A DNA stretch of 8,775 bases from Erysipelotrichaceae bacterium (GCA_021200395.1 JAJQGQ010000111.1:1-8775), one strand, 5' to 3'. Shown: positions 1 through 7,396, numbered from the stretch's first letter. The notes: a model not told the origin generated them from the sequence alone. Made by a program: numbers and translations.

Positions 1-907
1 ATATGATTGAAGTCACATTATTAACTGCATATTTTCTAATTGTCATGACAATTTTAACAGTATAACTATCTGATAAATCATATATATAATCCATAACCGC
101 TCTTAAATCAATGATTTCATTTGCATCATCAATTAATAACAAGTATTTACCTTCTTGATTAAAATAATACGAAAGATCATTAAATAATGGTTGACCGTTA
201 CTTCTAATACATAAAACTTCCCAATCATCATTGTATTTTCGAAAAGCTTCTAATACTAAACGCGTTTTACCAACACCTGAATTTCCTGAAACAATAGTAA
301 TATTTGATTCTGAAATATAATTATGTAGTTTTTCTAATTCATTTTCACGGTAGAAAAAATTCATATCAAGTTTCGCATTTGTTTTTAATGAATCATTTTT
401 TGTTATAAATTCAGATATAGGTAGAATTTGATTCGTATCAATATCTATATTTAAAAAGTCCTTAGCTATATACTTATATTTATCATAAAGATCATGCGAT
501 AATTGACCTATATCAATTAAATCAATGGTGATATCAGGTACTAGCATTTTTAATTCTTCTTGTTGTTCAATTGTTATATTTGTAGAAAGATAGCCTGTAA
601 TAATTTTCTTAATCTTATTTCTTTCTAGATTCAATTTACTTCTATCAATACATGATAAAATATCATCTTTTAATTTATTAAATGCACTACGAGCGACTGA
701 TCCATACATAATTAAAATGTAACTATCATCTATCTTAACGTATGAATCAGGTATTCCCTTAGTTGGCTTATTAGTACCTTCTTGAACACCAAGAGAATGT
801 ATATTATCAAACCCAAATTTTCTTTTTAAATATGCATCAAAAAGTTTTTGAAAGGATCCACCCTCTAACTCTTTAATAGCATTTTGAATCATATTGATTT
901 TATTCAT
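1..907 (-). CDS. P-loop NTPase, STAND-like, with possible PD-(D/E)xK-like N-terminus (3' end off window)
   Basis: The first 302 residues are visible; the gene runs past the left edge. Seen: a Walker A motif GNSGVGKT at residues 208-215, a Walker B-like LLLIDDANE at 256-264, and a sensor-type strand VMTIRKYA at 287-294. The NTPase is introduced by FYRENELEKLHNYI (185-198), an arrangement typical of STAND NTPases. The N-terminal 170 residues contain GIPDSYVKIDDSYILIMYG (51-69). This resembles the PD-(D/E)xK-like stretch fused to some defence NTPases, but the position expected to hold the second acid carries Met67, so nuclease activity is doubtful. The start at 907 is backed by AAAGGA six bases upstream. 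It lies 141 bases downstream of the polymerase gene, with a possible promoter of its own, so it may not belong to the polysaccharide operon. Known of similar architectures: some STAND NTPases act in anti-phage defence. That role here is inference. The missing C-terminus would hold any sensor repeats. Confidence 0.7.
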   Translation of the reverse strand, partial: MNKINMIQNAIKELEGGSFQKLFDAYLKRKFGFDNIHSLGVQEGTNKPTKGIPDSYVKIDDSYILIMYGSVARSAFNKLKDDILSCIDRSKLNLERNKIKKIITGYLSTNITIEQQEELKMLVPDITIDLIDIGQLSHDLYDKYKYIAKDFLNIDIDTNQILPISEFITKNDSLKTNAKLDMNFFYRENELEKLHNYISESNITIVSGNSGVGKTRLVLEAFRKYNDDWEVLCIRSNGQPLFNDLSYYFNQEGKYLLLIDDANEIIDLRAVMDYIYDLSDSYTVKIVMTIRKYAVNNVTSII

Positions 908-965
908 CTATAGTCCTTTCTCTTTTGACTTATATAAAATATAAATTAATACATTATTTATTATG

Positions 966-994
966 ATTAAAACATAAATTGATAAATTTCTCAA
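966..994 (-). promoter_or_regulatory. Possible sigma-A-type promoter for the NTPase gene
   Basis: On the minus strand TTGAGA (994-989) is followed after 17 bases by TTTAAT (971-966), about 60 bases before the NTPase start. Spacing and hexamers fit a vegetative promoter, but the DNA is so AT-rich that chance matches are common. Confidence 0.35.
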
Positions 995-1048
995 TTATTA
1001 GTAAACAATATTTTATGATGATAAAACATCACATATTAAATCAACAAA

Positions 1049-2224
1049 CTATCCATTATTATCATTCACACTCATAGCACTTTTATTTAAAAGTGCTAAT
1101 AAGGTGACATTATATATAACAATAAGCATTTGACTTTCTCCTAAGCCCAATACAACAAAAAATAAAGCAAATAACATTAAAGAAATATTTCTGTTTTTAA
1201 AACAATTCATAAAGAATCGAATATATAAATACATAAGATATACCCATCCTATAAGTCCCCATTGTATAAGACATTTAATATAAGCATTATCCAAAAGTAC
1301 ATATGATAAACCTGTTACAGAGTAAGAATTACTAATAATAGCAGTACTTTTTCTTCCTAACAAAGAAATTTTATTTGTACTCCAATATTTATACATATAT
1401 GCTATTCTACCAGTCATAAAACTATTAAGCTTTATAACGAAGGAATTACCTATTCCATAAAGCTTACCTAAAATAAAACTTAGAAGTGTGAATAAAATAG
1501 GGCTTAAAGTAATAATACGTTTTATTATTTTATTATCATAATACTTAGAAAAATAGTGTTTAATAGCAAATAAAGAACATATAAAAATAAATGCATATGC
1601 AGATGTTCGTCCACGCCCAAGATAGAATGTTACACAAAATACAGGTAATACAATGAGCCATTTATATTTCATAGTTGAAATATAAATATATTCTAATAAA
1701 ATAATGCATACATATAAAGTAAATACATTTGGGTGTTTAAAACCCATAGCCATTTTATATGTAACATTATATATACCTGAAGAATTATATGTAATACCTA
1801 AAATACACGAACCGACAATAATTATGAGTAATAATAATTTAAATTTAAAATCAAATACAATGAACTTATTAAAATCAATAAAGATTGCTAAGAAAATAAT
1901 AAAAAGTGTAATGATAATTGAGCCTTCCTGAGTGGTTATTGTAGTTAAAAATGCTATTATTAAAAATATGTATAATTCTTTTTTATTAGATTCATTATTA
2001 ATATGAATCCTTAGAACAGCTATGAACATCAAAAACAACATGACAATGACAAAAACATATCTAAATTTTAAAAATACTTCTTCTACTCTATAACTCATCG
2101 GAAAATATGAACCAGATACAAAAAAATAATATAATGACCAATATATCCAATTGATTTTAAATATTGTTTCATATCTGTTATCATCAATTATTGATAATAC
2201 TCTTTGAATCATTTCATTTAACAT
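1049..2224 (-). CDS. Wzy-type polysaccharide repeat-unit polymerase
   Basis: This is a 391-residue, very hydrophobic protein with about ten or eleven membrane segments, typical of the O-antigen/capsule polymerase (Wzy) class. These proteins join undecaprenyl-diphosphate-linked repeat units on the outer face of the cytoplasmic membrane. Family-like hallmarks are GFKHPN (residues 161-166), GRGRTS after a membrane segment (203-208), TGR in the long loop (271-273) and LDNAY followed by a Gly-rich membrane segment (311-315 onward). Wzy sequences are poorly conserved, so the call rests on topology, these short motifs and the glycosyltransferase neighbours. I chose the ATG at 2224 because GAGAGGTG lies seven bases upstream. 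A TTG at 2254 overlapping the previous stop would add ten residues (AGGG lies nearby) but is less likely. The gene starts 26 bases after the upstream GT2, so it is probably co-transcribed. The sugar linkage made cannot be read from sequence. Confidence 0.82.
   Translation of the reverse strand: MLNEMIQRVLSIIDDNRYETIFKINWIYWSLYYFFVSGSYFPMSYRVEEVFLKFRYVFVIVMLFLMFIAVLRIHINNESNKKELYIFLIIAFLTTITTQEGSIIITLFIIFLAIFIDFNKFIVFDFKFKLLLLIIIVGSCILGITYNSSGIYNVTYKMAMGFKHPNVFTLYVCIILLEYIYISTMKYKWLIVLPVFCVTFYLGRGRTSAYAFIFICSLFAIKHYFSKYYDNKIIKRIITLSPILFTLLSFILGKLYGIGNSFVIKLNSFMTGRIAYMYKYWSTNKISLLGRKSTAIISNSYSVTGLSYVLLDNAYIKCLIQWGLIGWVYLMYLYIRFFMNCFKNRNISLMLFALFFVVLGLGESQMLIVIYNVTLLALLNKSAMSVNDNNG
1075..1098 (-). 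repeat. Perfect 10-bp inverted repeat in the last codons of the polymerase gene
   Basis: TAGCACTTTT (1075-1084) and AAAAGTGCTA (1089-1098) pair perfectly around a four-base loop, ending about 25 bases before the polymerase stop codon. There is no T-run after it on the minus strand, so it is not a standard intrinsic terminator. A second, weaker stem (TTTTAT/ATAAAA, 1011-1026) lies just after the stop. The two may stabilise or end the operon transcript. Confidence 0.5.
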
Positions 2225-2250
2225 TACAAAACACCTCTCATTTACTACAT

Positions 2251-3324
2251 TCAATCCCTATTTATTGGTCCATATTTACTAATCTTTGTATACGGATATA
2301 ATTTCTTATCACGCCAATGTCTTATAAATGGTATTCTTAATGCTATACGGCCATATTTGACTTTCCAGTGTTCAAATTTAGCATGTAAAATAAATTTACT
2401 AATATCTTCATGATATCTGTTTACATCATCAATCAAATAAGATAATACCTCATTTGGTTTTAAATTATTAACAATATCATAAATATCTTTTCTCTTTAGT
2501 TCATTAATAAGTTGTTTCTTACTATAACATATACCAGCATATTGAACAGCATATAACATAATTCGTGAATTAAGTTTAAATAGAATATAATCAAGCATCT
2601 GCTGTTTGTTTTCAACACAGTTTTCTTGTGCCCATTCGTATAGGTATTGCCAAGCTAATACCATATGATATTTTTTATCTATGTTAAAGCTTGAGGAAAC
2701 TGAATTAATGTTCTTATTATAGATATAAGAAAATATATGACTAGTTTTAATTTTTTTAGCCGTATACATCGCTTGCATACTAAAAATTTGATCTTCACTT
2801 ATTTTTATGCCATCCTTAAAATAGATATCATTTTGTATCAACATATTGCGATTGTATAACCCCGAACCAAAATGGCCAGAAATATAAATAGGTCTTCCAC
2901 CAACAAATTCGCTATCATTATAATGAGATTGAATCGCGTATCTATCTCGATCAATATTTGATATAATATAATTAAACATTATTACATCATAATTTCCTTT
3001 TAAAATATCTATTAAATCATAAGATAAAAAATTTTCAATAATGGTATCATCAGCATCCAAAAATAATATATATTTTCCTAATGATTGATCTATACCCACA
3101 TTACGAGCAACGGATACGCCTTGGTTTGTCTGATTATGTAAATAAATATTATCATATTTATTTACATAACTCATACACACTTTTTTTGTATTATCAGTAG
3201 AACCATCATTAATAATACGTATTTCGCATAGATTAAAAATAGGTTGATTTATTACTGAATTTAATGTTTTATTTATGTATTTACCAAAATTATATACTGG
3301 TATAACTATACTTATCCAAATCAT
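2251..3324 (-). CDS. Glycosyltransferase family 2 (GT-A fold), intact
   Basis: A 357-residue cytoplasmic or membrane-associated inverting sugar transferase that would add one sugar from a nucleotide-sugar donor to the growing lipid-linked repeat unit. Seen: the N-terminal nucleotide-binding strand ISIVIPVYN (4-12), INDGSTDNT (38-46), NQGVSVARNVGI (67-78) and the metal-binding FLDADD (88-93). ISEDQIF (175-181) supplies the ED pair, which usually holds the catalytic base. The basic C-terminal 40 residues may bind membrane. GGAGGT lies about ten bases before the ATG, which fixes the start. The gene follows the GT14 gene by 81 bases, and the polymerase gene follows closely. It is the only gene here ending in TGA (2253-2251). 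Donor and acceptor sugars cannot be predicted. Confidence 0.9.
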   Translation of the reverse strand: MIWISIVIPVYNFGKYINKTLNSVINQPIFNLCEIRIINDGSTDNTKKVCMSYVNKYDNIYLHNQTNQGVSVARNVGIDQSLGKYILFLDADDTIIENFLSYDLIDILKGNYDVIMFNYIISNIDRDRYAIQSHYNDSEFVGGRPIYISGHFGSGLYNRNMLIQNDIYFKDGIKISEDQIFSMQAMYTAKKIKTSHIFSYIYNKNINSVSSSFNIDKKYHMVLAWQYLYEWAQENCVENKQQMLDYILFKLNSRIMLYAVQYAGICYSKKQLINELKRKDIYDIVNNLKPNEVLSYLIDDVNRYHEDISKFILHAKFEHWKVKYGRIALRIPFIRHWRDKKLYPYTKISKYGPINRD

Positions 3325-3405
3325 ATTTTAATGACCTCCAGTGTTTTAATTATCTTTATATGTTCAAACTTATTCATATTTTCTTTTTTAATACGATCAC
3401 ATTCT

Positions 3406-4317
3406 CTATGACTTCCACTTTTCAAATACTTTATCTATAATTTCAGTATCTTTATTTATATCAAATTTACGAGACCAAAAACATGGTGATGATTCTATCA
3501 TATTCCAATCACTCATAGTCATCGTATGAGGAGAAGCACCTTCAGGACGCTCTCTATCAATAAGCCTCATATGACCAATCAAACTATGATATGGATGATA
3601 TATTTGATCTTTAAATGGCGAATTAACTATTATAGTACCTAAAAACATTTCATCAGAACAGCAAGTGAATTTAGTGAAGTTCTTTATAAACTCTCTTTGG
3701 GATACAATGTATCTAGCACATTCAGAGGTAATAGATACCCATTGCTGACATTTACATAATTGATAATCAATGTTCTTTAATCTATTTACTTTTAATTTCT
3801 TTTGAATATACTCTGAAATTATATCTAATCCTCTAGATATATACTTATTATAATATCTAATAGGCATAAAGAAATAATATCTATTCATACCATAAATACC
3901 AGAATAAACATTTCTTAAAGCTATAAACTGTTTATTAGGATTCTCATCAAAGAATTTAAAAATATCTTCATTCTTCTTGATCTGTAGATCTTGACCTGAT
4001 AATAAATGAATATAACTATAATTAATCCCTGAATTTAAAGCAGCTTCCATCATTCTTAACTCACACTCTACTATTGAAGAATGTCCCCAATAAACACTCA
4101 TTCTTGGAAGAAAAATAATATGACTTTTTTTACAAATATTTTCAAATTCATTTGGATTAAAACTTTTAGCTTTTTTATCTATATGAATGTATATATCATT
4201 TCTTTCATCATCTAACATCATTAACAACTTTTTTAATATGTCAAATTGATGATGTGCCATAATTAGAATAGCAAATTTAGATTTAGTATTTATTTGATTT
4301 GTAAAATCCTTATTCAT
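3406..4317 (-). CDS. GT14 core-2/I-branching-type beta-glycosyltransferase
   Basis: A 303-residue protein of the 'Branch' family, whose animal members are beta-1,6-N-acetylglucosaminyltransferases. Bacterial members occur in capsule and EPS loci and can transfer GlcNAc or xylose-type sugars. Seen: KFAILIMAHHQFD at the N-terminus (14-26), IYIHIDKKA (42-50), VYWGHSSIV (75-83), LLSGQDL (105-111), a CQQWVSIT stretch (190-197, the family's SQW-type motif), CSDEMFLGTII (220-230, with the likely catalytic Glu) and FWSRKFD near the end (280-286). The ATG at 4317 is chosen because AAGGAGAT lies seven bases upstream; an ATG at 4341 in the same frame has no such site. The gene starts 46 bases after the stop of the broken GT2. 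It appears intact and probably adds a branch or side-chain sugar. Confidence 0.88.
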   Translation of the reverse strand: MNKDFTNQINTKSKFAILIMAHHQFDILKKLLMMLDDERNDIYIHIDKKAKSFNPNEFENICKKSHIIFLPRMSVYWGHSSIVECELRMMEAALNSGINYSYIHLLSGQDLQIKKNEDIFKFFDENPNKQFIALRNVYSGIYGMNRYYFFMPIRYYNKYISRGLDIISEYIQKKLKVNRLKNIDYQLCKCQQWVSITSECARYIVSQREFIKNFTKFTCCSDEMFLGTIIVNSPFKDQIYHPYHSLIGHMRLIDRERPEGASPHTMTMSDWNMIESSPCFWSRKFDINKDTEIIDKVFEKWKS

Positions 4318-4363
4318 TTTAATCTCCTTCATATAAATCATATTTATAAAAATAACTGATAAA

Positions 4364-5245
4364 CTAACGTTTTTTATTCTTATATATTATAAATTTCGAT
4401 AATATAAAACCAAATGGAATACACAAAGTTGTCATAATTTTTATAGGTGACTCAGCAATATAATGTTTGTTTCCTGATAACAAGCTACTAGAAACATAAT
4501 GAATGCAATCCATGATATTTCTTATCAAGGAAGGGTTATATTGTATATAAACTATCCTTAAGAAGGCAAATCCTTTAGGATTATCAAAATACTGTTTCCA
4601 TATATTATTAGATGATCCGTCAGCTTGATATTCTACATTACATAAAATATCATTAATAACATATAACTTATAATCCTGATCTATGAGGAGATACTTATAA
4701 TTAAGTCCAACATATTTTTCGCCTTCAAATACTGGATATTCAGGATAGTCTTTCATAATATCAGTTCAATATACTAGCTTTTTATCACCAAAACCACCTT
4801 TTGTATAGTATCCTGAAAGTGTTGTTTCTTTTAAATTTGAAAAGTCTTTTCCACTAATATTACCTTCAAAATCAGCATCTAATCCAATAATACCTGCGTA
4901 TTCTTTATCTTTTATAACATTCCAAACACCTTTTATTTTCGCAATAGCACCTATGGCTAATTTATCATCAGAATCAATACACATGTTGAGTTCTGTATGA
5001 ATATTTTCATATGCAACATTGTGAGCAGTATGCATGCCACCGTTCTCTTTATAGATATATTGAATTTCAAATCCATTGTCATTTTGTTGCCAATGCTTAA
5101 CTAAATTAGAAGTATCATCAGTTGACCCATCATCAATAATTAACCATATAAAATCCTTACAATCCTGATTACATAAACTTTCATATGTTCTATATAGTGT
5201 ATGGGCTCGATTATAAGTTGGTGTAAATACTGTAATTAATACCAT
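4364..5245 (-). pseudogene. Glycosyltransferase family 2 gene interrupted by an in-frame TGA
   Basis: The 294 codons form one frame broken by a single TGA at 4768-4766 (codon 160). Before the stop: VFTPTYNRAHTL (6-17), IIDDGSTDDT (36-45), ENGGMHTAHNVAY (67-79) and the metal-binding CIDSDD (89-94), all typical of GT2 capsule transferases. After the stop the same frame continues with KDYPEYPVFEGEKYVGLNYK (165-184), which resembles the acceptor-side EKYVP-type region, and then a hydrophobic C-terminus. The two parts therefore belong together; no frameshift is needed. The likely ancestral codon was AGA or CGA (Arg), one base from TGA. The first ATG after the stop, at 4756, has no ribosome binding site, so the C-terminal part is probably not made. 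The 159-residue product lacks the acceptor-side region and is probably inactive. Its own start has CGAGGT upstream and lies three bases after the GT4 remnant. Confidence 0.88.
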
Positions 5246-5248
5246 AGT

Positions 5249-5521
5249 TTATATACCTCGTTGCTTTTCTAGATAAAAGTCTTCAAGATTTTTAGAAGCC
5301 AAGCTAACATCATAACCTGCCTTTGAAATTTCATCTTCATGATTACATCTTATAATATAAACTTGACTTAAAATGTGTTTAGCCCATTCCATTGGAGAAT
5401 CCTGTAAACTTTTCCATGTTACCAAACCATCTGTTACTTGTGCATCTTTAGGAACGCCTTCTGATAGTACACAAGGTAACCCAGCAGCTTGGGCTGCAAT
5501 GGTAACTATGCCTAATCCCTC
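5249..5521 (-). pseudogene. C-terminal remnant of a GT4-type (GT-B) glycosyltransferase, cut by the IS
   Basis: Ninety codons remain, beginning EGLGIVTIAAQAAGLPCV and including SEGVPKDAQVTDG. These match the nucleotide-sugar-binding C-terminal lobe of GT4-family retaining glycosyltransferases, which usually have 350-400 residues, so roughly three quarters of the gene is missing. The frame runs without a recognisable family sequence into the left end of the IS. The EX7E motif normally reads EGLGIV..E; here the second Glu is Ala, a possible single-base change (GAA to GCA) in a gene no longer under selection. The TAA lies three bases before the start of the next GT2, showing that it was part of the operon. 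The 44 bases on the far side of the IS contain nothing resembling the missing N-terminal part, so a deletion accompanied or followed insertion. Confidence 0.8.
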
Positions 5522-5534
5522 CCCGTTGTTGTTG

Positions 5535-5548
5535 AGGACTCTCGAAAA
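5535..5548 (+). repeat. IS left terminal inverted repeat
   Basis: AGGACTCTCGAAAA matches the reverse complement of 7434-7447 (AGTAGTCTCGAAAA) at 12 of 14 positions, including eight consecutive inner bases. The exact outer boundary is uncertain. Confidence 0.6.
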
Positions 5549-5556
5549 CGTTTTAT

Positions 5557-5578
5557 GTTGATTTTATCAACTTTTTTT
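5557..5578 (+). terminator. Stem plus T-run at the IS left end
   Basis: GTTGAT (5557-5562) and ATCAAC (5566-5571) form a six-pair stem with a three-base loop, followed by seven Ts. It is weak because the stem is AT-rich. It would shield the transposase gene from transcription entering from outside on the plus strand. Confidence 0.45.
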
Positions 5579-5658
5579 ATTTGGAATTTTAATTCGTCCT
5601 CCCACGTTTTCGTTTGTCCATCGCAATTTAATTTGTCTTTTCTCTAAATATATCCATG

Positions 5659-5667
5659 TGGTATTAT
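5659..5667 (+). promoter_or_regulatory. Possible extended -10 promoter for the transposase
   Basis: TGGTATTAT fits an extended -10 element (TGn before the hexamer), about 90 bases before the transposase start. No good -35 hexamer is seen at the usual distance. Confidence 0.3.
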
Positions 5668-5734
5668 TTTATATTCATTTTTTGAAAATTGCTTGACTTT
5701 TTTATCCCGTTCGGGCGCTCTGCGCGCGCATCTC

Positions 5735-5754
5735 TAAGGCCCCAAAGGGGGTTA
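5735..5754 (+). promoter_or_regulatory. Hairpin covering the transposase ribosome binding site
   Basis: CCCC (5740-5743) can pair with GGGG (5747-5750), extended by TAA (5735-5737) with TTA (5752-5754) across a small internal loop. The AAAGGGGG is also the only Shine-Dalgarno candidate for the ATG at 5759. Two further GC-rich stems precede it: CCC/GGG in 5706-5715 and GCGC/GCGC in 5715-5725. Such occlusion would keep transposase synthesis low, especially on read-through mRNA. Confidence 0.5.
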
Positions 5755-5758
5755 CCAC

Positions 5759-7279
5759 ATGGTTATAACTAATAATACTTGTTTTCAGACTTACTCTGAC
5801 TACAAACTTCATGTTTCTAATTTTTATTCTATCTGTCCTGGCGATTTCAACAGATTCCTCAATGATCCTACCAACATAGATGCTTTCTTCAAGATGATTT
5901 TCCTTGATGTCGATGCTGCAATTCCTATTATTGCTCCACTCTATTCTCCTGTTGGTCGTCCTGCTCAATTTCAGGTTCAGATGCTTCGTTCTCTTATCCT
6001 TATGTCTCACTATCGCATTGGTTCACCCCAGGTATGGTGTCAAATGCTTTCCATTGAGCCATGTCTTGCCGTTATTTGTGGCTTCAATCCTGGTATTTTT
6101 CATAAGTTTCCTTCTTTTTATGATTTCTATGATCGTCTTTATTCTGGTATTCATTGTAAACGTGAGGATTTTATTCTTGATCACAAGCCTTATGAAAAAC
6201 CTGATAACAGTGAAAAAACTAAAAAGGGTCAAAAATGGAATAACTATGAACAGTCAGCCACTGGGAAGCTTTTGGTACAGTTCTCCAATAATGTTGATCA
6301 TACTGAAAACCTTGATGAAAGAGTACTTCTCAGTCTTTTTGATACTTTAGGTGTTTCCTTTAGTATTGATCATGGTCTTATTGATCTTAATATTAAGATT
6401 GCTGGTGATGGTACCTGTGACCATGAACATGCCCATTCATATGGTAAGAAAGTTGATGAAAATAATGATAATTTAAGAAGATATTCAGACCTTGACGCCG
6501 ACTGGGGCTGGGATTCTGATTTAAATGTCTTCTATTTTGGCTACACTATTTATACTATTTCCACCATCAATCATACTACAGGTACCGATCTACCAGTATT
6601 TCTTACTATGGCACCAGCTTCCCAAAATGATGCCATAACTTCAATGACTGCACTTGCACAACTTCGTTCAATTAATAATAGACTTTCCTTTTCTCATTAT
6701 CTGCTTGATTGTGCTAGCGACAATGTATCTACACATAAGCTTGCCTACTCTTTAGGCATACTTCCTGTCATTGACATTAATAAACGTCAAACCAGCAAAA
6801 ACGTATATGAACCATATACAGGCATTTCTGATGATGGAAGACCTATATGCATGGCTGGATATGAATGCGTCAGTGATGGCTATGAAAGAGCCAGATCTCG
6901 TCATAAATTTCGTTGTCCATTCGCACAGCGTAAGGAAAATACATGTCCTATGAAAGATCAATGTACTAAATCCAAATATGGTAGAGTTTTTCATATAAAA
7001 TCTGAAAAAGATCTAAGGCTATTTGGTGTCGTAAGATATGGCACTGATGAATGGAAAGAAATCTACAAGGATCGTACTAGCTGTGAGCGTATGAACAATC
7101 GCATTCTTAATAACTATGAATTCAGTAAATTACGTATGCGAGGACGTAAACGTCGTTTCATTACACTTATCATGGATGGAATTAACATTCATCTTGATGC
7201 ATACAGAAAAGTTACATACATTCTTATAATCATTATCACAAAACCTGTTACTATAGTCACAATTGAACATTGTGTTTAA
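5759..7279 (+). CDS. DDE transposase of the insertion sequence
   Basis: A 506-residue transposase that would cut and join the element's ends with an RNase H-like DDE active site. Seen: an N-terminal region with SPVGRPAQFQVQMLRSLILM (64-83), of the kind found in IS5/IS1182/IS4-type transposases. Likely catalytic residues are Asp217 in IAGDGTCD, Asp317 or Asp321 in LLDCASDN, and Glu443 in DRTSCERMNNRILN. Before the Glu, Cys370, Cys386, Cys396 and Cys402 could form a zinc-binding insertion. A basic stretch RMRGRKRRF (459-467) follows. The reading frame is intact, so the element may be active. AAAGGGGG lies eight bases before the ATG. The last 20 residues (ILIIIITKPVTIVTIEHCV region) are unusually hydrophobic and may be a frame extension. 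I am confident of a DDE transposase, less so of the exact IS family. Confidence 0.85.
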   Translation: MVITNNTCFQTYSDYKLHVSNFYSICPGDFNRFLNDPTNIDAFFKMIFLDVDAAIPIIAPLYSPVGRPAQFQVQMLRSLILMSHYRIGSPQVWCQMLSIEPCLAVICGFNPGIFHKFPSFYDFYDRLYSGIHCKREDFILDHKPYEKPDNSEKTKKGQKWNNYEQSATGKLLVQFSNNVDHTENLDERVLLSLFDTLGVSFSIDHGLIDLNIKIAGDGTCDHEHAHSYGKKVDENNDNLRRYSDLDADWGWDSDLNVFYFGYTIYTISTINHTTGTDLPVFLTMAPASQNDAITSMTALAQLRSINNRLSFSHYLLDCASDNVSTHKLAYSLGILPVIDINKRQTSKNVYEPYTGISDDGRPICMAGYECVSDGYERARSRHKFRCPFAQRKENTCPMKDQCTKSKYGRVFHIKSEKDLRLFGVVRYGTDEWKEIYKDRTSCERMNNRILNNYEFSKLRMRGRKRRFITLIMDGINIHLDAYRKVTYILIIIITKPVTIVTIEHCV

Positions 7280-7320
7280 AATTGATTAATTTCGATACTT
7301 TTTAATATACTCTTTTATCG

Positions 7321-7358
7321 GCCTTGCATAATGCACCATCGTTCAAGGCTTTTTATTT
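7321..7358 (+). terminator. Intrinsic terminator after the transposase
   Basis: GCCTTG (7321-7326) pairs with CAAGGC (7344-7349) around a 17-base loop and is followed by TTTTTATTTT. It lies 41 bases after the transposase stop and works only in the plus direction. Confidence 0.65.
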
Positions 7359-7378
7359 TGAACCAATACCATGTCTAT

Positions 7379-7396
7379 CAAGTAGCTTGCTTTTTT
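7379..7396 (+). terminator. Second, weak terminator-like stem near the IS right end
   Basis: CAAG (7379-7382) and CTTG (7386-7389) form a four-pair stem with a three-base loop, followed by C and six Ts. It may back up the stronger terminator. The rest of 7280-7491 holds the IS right end and 44 bases of AT-rich spacer with no gene I can support. Confidence 0.3.

Noticed and set aside
1704..1931. Plus-strand open frame of 75 codons opposite the polymerase gene
   Set aside because: It is a shadow of the coding frame on the other strand, with no ribosome binding site or family features. The same applies to the plus-strand frame at 5373-5561 and the frames opposite or overlapping the transposase.
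2225..2254. Polymerase start at the TTG at 2254
   Set aside because: The ATG at 2224 has a much better ribosome binding site (GAGAGGTG, seven bases away); the TTG only makes a short overlap with the preceding stop.
4318..4341. GT14 start at the ATG at 4341
   Set aside because: No ribosome binding site lies before it, and AAGGAGAT sits correctly before the ATG at 4317. The additional residues have no family match.
4766..4768. TGA read as Trp or another amino acid (alternative code)
   Set aside because: Trp is TGG where I checked, the intact GT2 ends naturally with TGA at 2253-2251, and nothing else in the window suggests recoding.
5249..5530. Complete small gene in place of a remnant
   Set aside because: No start codon with a ribosome binding site is seen, and the sequence begins mid-domain at the GT4 EGLG motif right beside the IS.
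5557..5578. Minus-strand terminator at the IS left end
   Set aside because: Read in the minus direction the stem is followed by ATAAAACG rather than Ts, so it would act only on plus-strand transcripts.
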